A stretch of 51,981 nt of DNA from Treponema sp. (lineage in GTDB: Bacteria > Spirochaetota > Spirochaetia > Treponematales > Treponemataceae), in NCBI GenBank assembly GCA_024402635.1, contig JAKSTJ010000013.1, forward strand, positions 1 to 51,981, written 5' to 3'. The notes under the pieces are model-generated. The model was not told the origin of the DNA, did no database searches, and worked only from the letters and a program-made list of their open reading frames with translations. The position numbers and the translations under genes are program-made. Of the stretch, positions 1 through 8,164 are shown piece by piece; the stretch's first letter is position 1, and every line of letters begins with the position of its first letter.

Positions 1-230
1 TCAAGACTTTGGACGAAGATGGTGTTGGTGTAATGATCGGTCTCGCAGAAGAAAAAGGTCGTTCAGTTAAAGCTGACCTCCACTTAGGAATCTGTGGTGA
101 ACACGGTGGTGACCCAGCTTCTATCGCACTCTGCTACAAACTCGGATTGAACTACGTATCTTGTTCTCCATTCCGCGTACCTGCAGCTCGTCTTGCCGGT
201 GCCCAGGCTGTAATTAAGGCCTCTAAATAA
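1..230 (+). CDS. ppdK: Pyruvate phosphate dikinase, C-terminal end (partial)
   Basis: The gene enters from the left edge in the frame whose first whole codon is at base 3; about 75 residues remain. PPDK interconverts pyruvate, ATP and phosphate with PEP, AMP and pyrophosphate and is a glycolytic enzyme in many anaerobes. The visible part is the end of the PEP/pyruvate TIM barrel. [10 protein letters not shown] carries the catalytic cysteine and is followed by the family signature [19 protein letters not shown]. The fragment uses many C-ending codons (ctc, cac, tac), unlike most neighbours, which suggests high expression. The stop at 228-230 is followed by a second, diverged copy of the last ten codons (288-317). 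Confidence 0.95.
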   Translation, partial: KTLDEDGVGVMIGLAEEKGRSVKADLHLGICGEHGGDPASIALCYKLGLNYVSCSPFRVPAARLAGAQAVIKASK

Positions 231-317
231 GTACACGCGAGTTTTGCTTTGCAAAACTCGTAGGGCAAGCCGTCAGGCTTGACCCGTGCTCAGGCAGTTA
301 TCAAGGCTTCTAAATAA
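231..317 (+). repeat. Palindromic element plus duplicated ppdK 3' end
   Basis: Just after the ppdK stop lie two short inverted repeats: GAGTTTTG/CAAAACTC (about 240-260) and CAAGCC/GGCTTG (about 266-281). Bases 288-317 would then encode the same ten residues that end ppdK (AQAVIKASK plus stop), but five of the codons differ at the third position. The two copies share tctaaataag at their 3' end and diverge after it. The second copy is out of reach of translation because it follows the first stop. It looks like the displaced end of the gene left by integration or recombination. Confidence 0.75.
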
Positions 318-340
318 GCTAAAATAGACTGTTAATCAGA

Positions 341-376
341 AAGGCATTCTCAGAAATGAGAATGCCTTTTTCTTTT
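341..376 (+). terminator. Rho-independent terminator of ppdK
   Basis: AAGGCATTCTCA and TGAGAATGCCTT form a perfect 12-bp stem around the loop GAAA, followed by a T-rich run. It lies after the second copy of the ppdK end, as expected if this was the original terminator of the gene. Confidence 0.9.
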
Positions 377-421
377 TAACGTACTGTTGTTCAGGATATA
401 ATTAAAAGTAATATAAAATTT

Positions 422-1585
422 TTATTTTCTGATTTTTTGTCTTATGCTTTCAAGACGATTGAGGGCTTCGTTTAAAGTTTCGTCTTTTTTGGCAAAATGA
501 AGACGAACATACCGGTTTTCGGGTTCTTTAAAGAAAGAAGAACCTGGAACAGAACCAACTCCTACATCTCTTGCGAGAATTTCAGCAAATTCCATGTCTG
601 AAGCAAAACCAAATTCTGAAATATCAATCAAAATATAGTAAGCGCCTTGTGGAACTGTATGTTTTAATCCGATTGTGTCTAAGCCTTTTAGAAATAAATC
701 TCTTTTATGTGTATATTTTTCCTGCAGATCAATGTAATAATCATCTCCGAATTTTAAGCCGGTAACTGCTGCTTCTTGTAAAGGTGCGGCGGCTCCAACT
801 GTAAGGAAATCATGAACTTTTTTAATGCGTTCGGTAATTTCTGGATTTGCCTGAGTGTATCCTAAACGCCAGCCAGTTATTGAGTAGGTTTTTGACAAAG
901 AATTACAGGTAATAGTTCTGTCTTTCATTCCTGGTAAACTTGCCATGTAGGTGTGAACATTTGGCTTATACAGAATATGTTCGTATACTTCATCAGTAAT
1001 TACGAAAGAATCATATTTTTTTGCTAAATCGGCGATTATTTCCAGTTCAGATTTTGTAAAAACCTTTCCACAAGGATTAGATGGATTACAAACTATTATG
1101 GCTTTTGGTTTTTGTTTAAATGCAGATTCCAGAACATCTACATCAAAATTAAATTCTGGTGGTACTAATGGAACATAAATTGGTTCTGCGCCAGACAAAA
1201 TTGTATCAGCGCCGTAATTTTCATAGAAAGGGGAAAAGACAATTACTTTATCACCAGGATTTGTTACACTCATCATGGCTGCCATCATTGCTTCTGTAGA
1301 GCCACAGGTAATTACAAGTTCAGAATTTGGATCAACAGAAATACCAGAAAAATGATTTATTTTAGCAGACAAAGCTTCTCTAAAATTCTGAGATCCCCAG
1401 GTTATTGAATATTGATGAAAATCTTCTTTTGTAACTTGTGTAAGTCGTTCTAGAATAGGGGCAGGTGGTTCAAAATCTGGAAATCCCTGAGAAAGATTTA
1501 CTGCTCCGTACTGATTTGAAATTCTTGTCATACGACGAATAACTGAATCTGTAAATGTTGAAGTTCTATTTGATAATTCTGGCAT
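422..1585 (-). CDS. PLP-dependent aminotransferase (class I/II, AspB/kynurenine type)
   Basis: This 387-residue fold-type I aminotransferase is close to full family length. Visible marks are VNLSQGFPDF near residue 29, CNPSNPCG near 166, TDEVY with the PLP-ring aspartate at about 198, and SLSKTYSITGWRLGY with the Schiff-base lysine at about 232. The start GSQGFPDF-like region resembles methionine/kynurenine aminotransferases, but the substrate cannot be decided from sequence. It should transfer the amino group between an amino acid and a 2-oxo acid in the cytoplasm. The start at 1585 has an AGAGG ribosome-binding site about 7 bases upstream. It converges on ppdK and is divergent from the lipoprotein gene at 1748. 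Confidence 0.9.
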   Translation of the reverse strand: MPELSNRTSTFTDSVIRRMTRISNQYGAVNLSQGFPDFEPPAPILERLTQVTKEDFHQYSITWGSQNFREALSAKINHFSGISVDPNSELVITCGSTEAMMAAMMSVTNPGDKVIVFSPFYENYGADTILSGAEPIYVPLVPPEFNFDVDVLESAFKQKPKAIIVCNPSNPCGKVFTKSELEIIADLAKKYDSFVITDEVYEHILYKPNVHTYMASLPGMKDRTITCNSLSKTYSITGWRLGYTQANPEITERIKKVHDFLTVGAAAPLQEAAVTGLKFGDDYYIDLQEKYTHKRDLFLKGLDTIGLKHTVPQGAYYILIDISEFGFASDMEFAEILARDVGVGSVPGSSFFKEPENRYVRLHFAKKDETLNEALNRLESIRQKIRK

Positions 1586-1680
1586 AAAACGACCTCTTAA
1601 ATGATAATTACATTTTTATATCATAAAAATAGAATCTTGGTAATTGTACAATTTACAAACAATTAAACAGATATTTATGA

Positions 1681-1710
1681 TTGCGTTTTTGTTACTATAC
1701 ATTTTAATAT
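1681..1710 (+). promoter_or_regulatory. Probable sigma-70 promoter of the first lipoprotein
   Basis: TTGCGT (1681-1686), a 17-base spacer and TTAATA (1704-1709). The expected start is about 30 bases upstream of the coding start at 1748, which has an AGGAGA ribosome-binding site at 1735-1740. The match to consensus is moderate. Confidence 0.45.
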
Positions 1711-1747
1711 TTTTCATTTAGACTTTTTACATATAGGAGAGTTTCAA

Positions 1748-3823
1748 ATGAAAAAATTCCTTTTATTAATTACTTTATCAACACTTTTTATTTCATGTAG
1801 TTCTTTATTTGAAGGTCAACTGGATAGAAAAACTTCTTTAACAATCAATTTACCAAAAAACAAATTATCAAATTCCAGAGCAATTTATGATGAAGATGAA
1901 ATACCAGATGCAAGTACTTTAAGAAATTACGAAATTGTAGTTACAATTACAAAATATGATGAAAATAATCCTTCTAAAATTTTAGATACTAAAACTGAAA
2001 AATGCACAGATAAATCAAACAAAGTAAAATTTCAAAATATTACTCCAGGTACATGGTCAGTTAGTTGTGTACTTTCTACTAAAGGAAAGCCTGATTTTGC
2101 TTTTGCAATGGATACAAAAATTCTGGAAGCTGGAAAAAATAATGTTGTAACATTAGCATTATCTAATAATATAATTTCGGAAACTAATAAAATTGAAAAT
2201 ATTGTTTTGTCTAAAGCTCCTGATAAAACTTCTTATGAATTAGGCGATTCTATTGATTCTTCTGGTGCAATGTTTAGTGTAAAACTTACAAATGGTTATG
2301 AAGTTGAACTAAGCGAAAATGATTTATATGAATTGTGTATTGTAAATGAAATGCCTCAAGCAGAATTTATGAAGGCTAAAAAAGAATTTGACGGTGAAAA
2401 AGAAATCTTAGTTTTTGATAATAACAATGAAACTAGTTCTATAGCAGAAAGATATTTTTTCTATATAGGATATAAATTAAATACACCAGATGGTTTGTTT
2501 TATCCTAATACAAATCAACTATTAGATGACTATGAAAAACAAATTAGAATAAATGCCAAAACTCCTGTTATTGAAACTCAACCTAAGAATACACTTTTTA
2601 AAAGTAACAATTATGATTTTGAATTTGATATAAAAATAAAACCAAATGAATATTATGGAGATATTATTTATCTATGGTCAGGGGAAAATAAAAGAGAGAA
2701 TAGTCAAGGAGATTGGACTAAATCAAATTATGTAGGTCAACTGAAACAGGAGGAATCATCAACTTCTATATACTATTCTAAAGAAATGTTCTATTGCGTG
2801 GTTAGAAATACAGATACTAATGGCGGTTTAAACGGAGATACACAAAGAACTTGTAGAAGTAGAAATGTGTATTTGGAATATATAGTTCCAAATTCTACTA
2901 AAGAAGGTCAAAAGTATTATGACTATTCATATAAAGTAGTATGTGACAGAAGTTCTTTTGTTTCTGAAATTACAAGTTCTGGACAAAGTTTTTTAACACC
3001 AGAGGATTTCCATATTGAAATTACAAGATTTAATCAAAATGATTCTTCCAAAGCTTTATGTGTTGATGATTATGCTGTGGAAAATTACAATCTTACTATA
3101 GAAATACTATCTAAATATGATGGGGCTTATTGTTTTGGCTATGTTCCATACAGAGTTAGATATACAGTTCCACAACATGTAGGTCGAGTATACGATGAAG
3201 CTACAGGTTATAGTTTTCAAACTATAGAAGCGAAAGAAGAAATTCAAACTTTTCAAATAAAGACTTATTTAAATAAGATTCCAGACAGTTCTTATGAGTT
3301 ATATAATGTTATTGATAATAATCCTTTTGCAGTAAGATATTTTGACCCAGATGCTCAAGTTCAAAATGATCAGTGGTATTATGAAGAAAATGGTGAAATC
3401 AAAAAAAATGATTTGACTGTTGAATTAATTGATGGAACAAATGTTTCAAAAGAATACGTTTATCTTCCAAAGCCTAACTTTTTTGATAATCAAAAATACT
3501 TATATTATCCTACAACAAATAATACCCTTCCTGATTGGAAATTAAATGAATTATTTGAACCTGTGGGATATAAAGCTTATTTTTATAAAAATGGAAAACG
3601 TAGACCGTATAGAATTATAGATTTTGATAATGTAGAAGAAAACAATGTTGCAGTTTTTAATCTGGAAGATAGATATTATATTTGTTCAAATGAAGATTCC
3701 AGCATTTCAGTAAAGATTGAAGCCATTACAGGAATAAAGCAAGATTATAAAAACTGGTTTGTGGATTCAAGTGACAGAGCTTTTAAATCAGAAGGCTCTA
3801 TAGAATTTAGAATGAAGAAATAA
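1748..3823 (+). CDS. Large surface lipoprotein with Ig-like domains (paralogue 1)
   Basis: The 691-residue protein has a lipoprotein signal (MKKFLLLITL... with cleavage before the Cys in LFISC). After SSLFEGQL comes a conserved N-domain ending in PGTW. A bacterial Ig-like module follows at about residues 155-200 (KTSYELGDSID...VKLTNGYEVEL). A second Ig-like module runs from about 275 to 380, with PVIETQP, YLW and MFYCVVRNTD as the usual strand landmarks. The rest is beta-rich with no recognised motif. It is clearly paralogous to the protein at 6074-8152: the same lipobox context, the same PG(T/N)W, and the same NGGLNG(D/E)T run. Surface binding or adhesion is plausible but not shown. Confidence 0.85.
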   Translation: MKKFLLLITLSTLFISCSSLFEGQLDRKTSLTINLPKNKLSNSRAIYDEDEIPDASTLRNYEIVVTITKYDENNPSKILDTKTEKCTDKSNKVKFQNITPGTWSVSCVLSTKGKPDFAFAMDTKILEAGKNNVVTLALSNNIISETNKIENIVLSKAPDKTSYELGDSIDSSGAMFSVKLTNGYEVELSENDLYELCIVNEMPQAEFMKAKKEFDGEKEILVFDNNNETSSIAERYFFYIGYKLNTPDGLFYPNTNQLLDDYEKQIRINAKTPVIETQPKNTLFKSNNYDFEFDIKIKPNEYYGDIIYLWSGENKRENSQGDWTKSNYVGQLKQEESSTSIYYSKEMFYCVVRNTDTNGGLNGDTQRTCRSRNVYLEYIVPNSTKEGQKYYDYSYKVVCDRSSFVSEITSSGQSFLTPEDFHIEITRFNQNDSSKALCVDDYAVENYNLTIEILSKYDGAYCFGYVPYRVRYTVPQHVGRVYDEATGYSFQTIEAKEEIQTFQIKTYLNKIPDSSYELYNVIDNNPFAVRYFDPDAQVQNDQWYYEENGEIKKNDLTVELIDGTNVSKEYVYLPKPNFFDNQKYLYYPTTNNTLPDWKLNELFEPVGYKAYFYKNGKRRPYRIIDFDNVEENNVAVFNLEDRYYICSNEDSSISVKIEAITGIKQDYKNWFVDSSDRAFKSEGSIEFRMKK

Positions 3824-3836
3824 TTTATAAAAAATT

Positions 3837-3940
3837 GTTCCCTATTAAAATTTGATAATTATTTTAAATTACGTTAAAATAAAGAATTGCACGTAAAGTG
3901 TTAGAGAGAGTATTAAAAATTTTAACAGGGACCTTTTTTT
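3837..3940 (+). terminator. Long-range inverted repeat ending in a T run before the chemoreceptor
   Basis: Bases 3837-3852 and 3918-3933 are inverted repeats matching at 14 of 16 positions, and the right arm is followed by seven T. Read from the lipoprotein gene, this could act as a large-loop terminator. The right arm contains the AGGGA ribosome-binding site (3927-3931) of the next gene, so a read-through transcript would also hide that site. The left arm overlaps the start of the -35 box at 3852. Confidence 0.4.
3852..3880 (+). promoter_or_regulatory. Sigma-70 promoter of the chemoreceptor
   Basis: TTGATA (3852-3857), a 17-base spacer and TAAAAT (3875-3880). Both hexamers are near consensus with ideal spacing. 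The expected start near 3887 gives a leader of about 55 bases that keeps only the right arm of the inverted repeat described for this gap. Confidence 0.65.
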
Positions 3941-5935
3941 ATGAAAAAAAACAAAAGGAATGTAAATTTAAAATTTAAATACGGTTTCTTATCTTTTTTA
4001 ATCATCTTAGTTCTGCTTGTAATAGGAAATACTCTTGCCGTAGTTTCTGTCCAAAAACCAATTAAAAACGTTTATGAAAATGGACTTTCAAGTACTTCAA
4101 AATTAATTGAAAATCATATTGATCAGTGGTTTGAATCGGAAATTAATATGTTGTCTTATTTTAAAGATCACATTATTAATAAAACAGATTCGAGAGATAA
4201 TGTAATTAAGCAGCTTACATCTTTAGAAATACCAAGTGGATACGAATATATTATGTTGTCTTGGGATGAAGATAATGGTGTTGGAACTTACAGTTCTAAA
4301 GATGGCTATAATGCAACTTCTGATATTAATCAAAAACCTTACTATTTAGCACACAAATCTGGAAAAAATTTATTTATTGGAAATATTTCTGTAAATAACC
4401 GTGGTATTCGTGCAATGCCTGTAATGGAATCTTTTACTTATAAAGATGAAGCTTCTGGACAGAATAAAACTGGTGTAATTGTAGGATTCTTATCTCCAAA
4501 TGCATTGGAAACATTTAATATTAAATTCTTTACTACAGGCGCAGTTTGTATTATTGAAGATCATGTAAATATTATTGGTGATTTTCCAAATGAAATGGAT
4601 AACAACATTTATTCACAGAAAATAACTATTGAAAATAAAGAATGGGATTTAAAGACATATGTTTCAAATTCCGAAATTTCTTCCATTACAAAAAATCTTA
4701 CAATGCTTTTAATATTCATCTATTTAGTAATTGGAATTGTTCTTTGTTTTGCAATTATTTTAATTATTCATATTTTAATTAAACAGATTGAAATTGTTAA
4801 AATCAAAATGGATGATATTAATTCTGGTGATAAAGATTTAACAAAACGTCTTGATGTTACTTCTACAGATCAGATTTCTCTTGTAAAAAATTCTGTAAAT
4901 GAATTTATTGAAAATGTTCATTCTACTGTAATTTCTATTAATGATTCTAAAAATGAAGTTGAAAAGACTTATGAATCATTAAAAGAAAATATTGAATCTA
5001 ATAAAGAAAATCTTGTTAAAGTTAATCAGGAAATGCAGAATTATGTTGCAACTACTGATATTCAGAAAGAATCAATTGATTCAACTTCTTCGGTAGTTAC
5101 TCAAATCAGTAGTAATATTAATAGTCTTGATGATTTAATTGAAAATCAGTCTGCTTCGATTGTAGAAGCTTCTGCCTCTATTGAGCAGATGATTGGAAAT
5201 ATTAATTCAATTACAAATTCTACAAATAAAGTTTCTCAGGAATTTGAAAAATTAAAGGAAGCTGCAAATCTTGGAATTAGTAAAAATGCTATTCTTAATG
5301 ATCTTCTTAAAGAAATCAGCAATTCTTCTACAATTCTGATGGAAGCTAACAAAACAATTTCGAATATTTCTTCACAGACAAACCTTCTTTCTATGAATGC
5401 GGCAATTGAAGCAGCACATGCTGGTGAGGCTGGAAAAGGATTCTCTGTTGTAGCTGATGAAATTCGTAAGCTGGCAGAAGATTCTTCTAAACAGTCTAAA
5501 AATATTGGTCACGAACTTGAAACAATTAATGAACAGATTGGTGAAGTTGTAAAATATTCTGCAGAATCAACAGAATCTTATAATGTGGTTAATCAGGAAA
5601 TTGAAACTAACAGTCAGTTAATTATTCATATTAAAAATGCAATTGATGAACAGGCTGAAGGTTCAAAACAGGTTCTTGAAGCTTTAAGTTCAATGAACAA
5701 TTCTTCTCTTGATGTAAAAAATGCAAGTGCTGAAATGAAAAATGGTTCAGAATCAATTTTGAAGACTGTTTCTACATTAAAAGATGCCCAGAAATCATTT
5801 GATGAATCTTCAAAAAATATTGTTTCTGCAATTGAAAATATTCAGAATTCTACAAATATGATTGAAAATCTTTCTGATGATTTAGGCGAAAAAGTTGCTG
5901 ATATTGACGAAAAAATTAATCAGTTTAAGATTTAA
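3941..5935 (+). CDS. Methyl-accepting chemotaxis protein with periplasmic dCache-like sensor
   Basis: This 664-residue chemoreceptor has a membrane helix at about 14-36, a periplasmic sensor at about 37-245, a second helix at about 250-280, a HAMP region and a long cytoplasmic coiled coil. The sensor contains QKPYY and looks like a Cache domain, so the ligand is probably a small molecule. The signalling tip lies at about 475-515 (SQTNLLSMNAAIEAAHAGE, then GKGFSVVADEIRKLAEDS) and is the part that contacts CheA and CheW. There is no CheW-binding pentapeptide for CheR at the end. It sits alone between two paralogous lipoproteins and has its own promoter and terminator. Confidence 0.95.
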   Translation: MKKNKRNVNLKFKYGFLSFLIILVLLVIGNTLAVVSVQKPIKNVYENGLSSTSKLIENHIDQWFESEINMLSYFKDHIINKTDSRDNVIKQLTSLEIPSGYEYIMLSWDEDNGVGTYSSKDGYNATSDINQKPYYLAHKSGKNLFIGNISVNNRGIRAMPVMESFTYKDEASGQNKTGVIVGFLSPNALETFNIKFFTTGAVCIIEDHVNIIGDFPNEMDNNIYSQKITIENKEWDLKTYVSNSEISSITKNLTMLLIFIYLVIGIVLCFAIILIIHILIKQIEIVKIKMDDINSGDKDLTKRLDVTSTDQISLVKNSVNEFIENVHSTVISINDSKNEVEKTYESLKENIESNKENLVKVNQEMQNYVATTDIQKESIDSTSSVVTQISSNINSLDDLIENQSASIVEASASIEQMIGNINSITNSTNKVSQEFEKLKEAANLGISKNAILNDLLKEISNSSTILMEANKTISNISSQTNLLSMNAAIEAAHAGEAGKGFSVVADEIRKLAEDSSKQSKNIGHELETINEQIGEVVKYSAESTESYNVVNQEIETNSQLIIHIKNAIDEQAEGSKQVLEALSSMNNSSLDVKNASAEMKNGSESILKTVSTLKDAQKSFDESSKNIVSAIENIQNSTNMIENLSDDLGEKVADIDEKINQFKI

Positions 5936-5962
5936 TTTGTTTTAATATTTGAATAAATTTTT

Positions 5963-6004
5963 AAAGTCTGATTCCTGTTTTCTTATAAGGGTCAGACTTT
6001 TTTT
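5963..6004 (+). terminator. Terminator of the chemoreceptor gene
   Basis: AAAGTCTGA (5963-5971) pairs with TCAGACTTT (5992-6000), and the T run follows directly. Confidence 0.85.
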
Positions 6005-6005
6005 A

Positions 6006-6033
6006 TTGCTATAAAGATTTATTCGTGTAATAA
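6006..6033 (+). promoter_or_regulatory. Possible promoter of the second lipoprotein
   Basis: TTGCTA (6006-6011), a 16-base spacer and TAATAA (6028-6033). It lies between the terminator and a CGGAGA ribosome-binding site at 6061-6066. The match is moderate. Confidence 0.4.
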
Positions 6034-6073
6034 TAAAAAAAATTATTTAAAGAAATTTTTCGGAGAATTAGAA

Positions 6074-8152
6074 ATGAAAAAAACTTTTGTTCTGTTTTTA
6101 TTAAGTTTATCTTTATTGTTTCTTTCATGCAGCTCTTTATTTGACGGTCAATTGCAGCGAGGAAATAGGGTTGTTATAAAAATACCTGGTAAAGAAACAA
6201 AAATTTCTTCAAGAAATATTTATGAACAAGCTCCAACAGTTGCAGATTATGAAAAAGCATCGTTTACTGTCAGATTAATACCTGAAACAGGAAAAATTTT
6301 ATCTCAAACTATTACTGGTGGCGGTAGAAAGGTAATTTTTGAAAATGTTATGCCTGGTAATTGGAAAGCTGATTGTACAGTTTCAATTGATGGTAAGGAA
6401 GAATTTGCTTTTGCTATTTCAGAAGTATGTGCAATTAAAAAAGGTGTAGAAACTTCAATACCATTAACACTTAGTTTTAATACAATTGAAAGTATAGATA
6501 AAATTGAAATTTCAAAAAATTATAACCCTCTTGAGTATGATTTGGGAGATGAAATTAACAAAAATAATTTAAATCTTGATTTTGATGTTACTTTAAAAAA
6601 TGGCTATACACGTACATATTCTGTACAGGAAATGGAAGCAGCCAAAGTTATTAATAGTGAAGATCATTATTTTATTGAAGCTGATGTGTCTGATCCAGAT
6701 AATGTTGTGCCTGTAATGGATGGAGAAACTTCAGAATTTGCAGAAAAATTTTACTATTTTATAAAATTTGGATTTACAAATAATTCGTGGTCTGACTCAA
6801 AATATACTGCGGTACCTGTTATTTTAAATGCTAAAAAACCTGTGATTATAAAACAACCAAGTTCAACCTTGTATAAGACTGTTGTTTTAGAAGATGAAAG
6901 AACAAGTGAACTAGGATATAGTTTTGATGTTGTATTAGATGATTCTAGTGAGAACTACGGAAATATTAATTACGAATGGAAAATACGTGGTGATATACAA
7001 ATTCCAAATAACTATGGAGATAATAGTTATCTAGGACCAAACTATAAGGACTATAATCCAGGTTTTTACAATAATCCAGGTAGTATTTATCAACATTATT
7101 TTTATTGTACAATTACTAATGTTGATAATGAAGGTGGCCTCAATGGTGAAACAACAAGAAGTGTAGATACAATTAATGCTACTTTAATTGAGTATAATCC
7201 TCAAAAAAATGATCATGCAACAAATCATAATTTTTTAATAGAAAACGCAACTGATGTTTCTTTGTTTCAGACGGAACCTTTTATATATGATGGTGAATCT
7301 CTACCAGATCCTTCTTTATTCCGTGTAGAGGAAATATGGAATGTTTATAAACCTGGAACAGCGGCGAATGTATCGAGTAAATATACTCTATATTTTTATG
7401 ATATGGATAGTTTTAATATTGAGTTCAAAAGAATGGAAGGAACTACAAATATACCAGATTATGATAAATCTGTCGGTTACGTTCCTTATCTTGTTAATTT
7501 TGAGTATCAATATTATCCAATTGATACAAATAAAACAACACCCTCACTGGTATGCTTTCAAAAGAATCCAGTAACTCAAAAAATTGAAAACAGAATTATT
7601 TGGGTAGAAACTAAATTAGGAAAAATTCCAGATTTTGAGTATAACTTGATTCAGTCATCACCAGGAGAAAGATACTATAACAAGCAAGAACAGAAATGGT
7701 ACAGATATAAAGACTCTTGGTCTGAATTATCTGATGGTCCAAGCTATGAAATATATGTTCCAAATAAAGGATCTTATAATTATTGTACAAACTCTGTATG
7801 GGGTGACATTCCTAATTTACAATGTGTCAGATATTATTCAGATGAAAATCATACAAAAGCGAATATAGATTTATTTGAAGTAACTGATTATATATCGGCT
7901 ATAAAAGATAATAGTGGTGTTACTTTATATACTGAAAAGATAAATTTAATCAAAGAAGATACTGAAGTATTTGGTTATTCCTTGAGTGATGACGTAAAAT
8001 CAATTCTTGAGAATGGTACAGAATTTACAGTTCAACTTGGGATAGAAATTACACCAAAGACAACAGATGGAAATTTACCATGGTTAGATATGAGTAAATT
8101 AAAAAAAGAAGTAAAAACATATGAAGAAGTAATATACGGTCTATGCAATTAA
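6074..8152 (+). CDS. Large surface lipoprotein with Ig-like domains (paralogue 2)
   Basis: This 692-residue lipoprotein has cleavage before the Cys in LFLSC, followed by SSLFDGQL. Its layout matches the 1748 gene. An N-domain with PGNW comes first, then an Ig-like module at about 150-190 (LEYDLGDEIN...VTLKNGYTRTY). A second Ig-like module lies at about 255-375 (PVIIKQPSSTLYK, YEW, HYFYCTITNVD, GGLNGET). The middle and end have diverged more, so the pair is an old duplication or is diversifying. It has its own ribosome-binding site and probably its own promoter. Export to the outer envelope is likely; the function is unknown. Confidence 0.85.
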   Translation: MKKTFVLFLLSLSLLFLSCSSLFDGQLQRGNRVVIKIPGKETKISSRNIYEQAPTVADYEKASFTVRLIPETGKILSQTITGGGRKVIFENVMPGNWKADCTVSIDGKEEFAFAISEVCAIKKGVETSIPLTLSFNTIESIDKIEISKNYNPLEYDLGDEINKNNLNLDFDVTLKNGYTRTYSVQEMEAAKVINSEDHYFIEADVSDPDNVVPVMDGETSEFAEKFYYFIKFGFTNNSWSDSKYTAVPVILNAKKPVIIKQPSSTLYKTVVLEDERTSELGYSFDVVLDDSSENYGNINYEWKIRGDIQIPNNYGDNSYLGPNYKDYNPGFYNNPGSIYQHYFYCTITNVDNEGGLNGETTRSVDTINATLIEYNPQKNDHATNHNFLIENATDVSLFQTEPFIYDGESLPDPSLFRVEEIWNVYKPGTAANVSSKYTLYFYDMDSFNIEFKRMEGTTNIPDYDKSVGYVPYLVNFEYQYYPIDTNKTTPSLVCFQKNPVTQKIENRIIWVETKLGKIPDFEYNLIQSSPGERYYNKQEQKWYRYKDSWSELSDGPSYEIYVPNKGSYNYCTNSVWGDIPNLQCVRYYSDENHTKANIDLFEVTDYISAIKDNSGVTLYTEKINLIKEDTEVFGYSLSDDVKSILENGTEFTVQLGIEITPKTTDGNLPWLDMSKLKKEVKTYEEVIYGLCN

Positions 8153-8163
8153 TCTAAGACCGT
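8136..8163. terminator. Hairpin between convergent lipoprotein and ModF-like genes
   Basis: ACGGTCT (8136-8142) and AGACCGT (8157-8163) form a perfect 7-bp stem that spans the stop of the lipoprotein gene. There is no T run on either side, so it is at best a weak bidirectional terminator. Confidence 0.35.
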
Positions 8164-8164
8164 C

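Noticed and set aside
1642..1653. AATTGTACAATT palindrome in the gap between the aminotransferase and the lipoprotein
   Set aside because: It is AT-rich and short, so chance is a sufficient explanation in this genome.
3823..3941. c-di-GMP riboswitch before the chemoreceptor
   Set aside because: The conserved GCACAGGGCAAACC-like core is absent; GCACGTAAAGTG is not enough.
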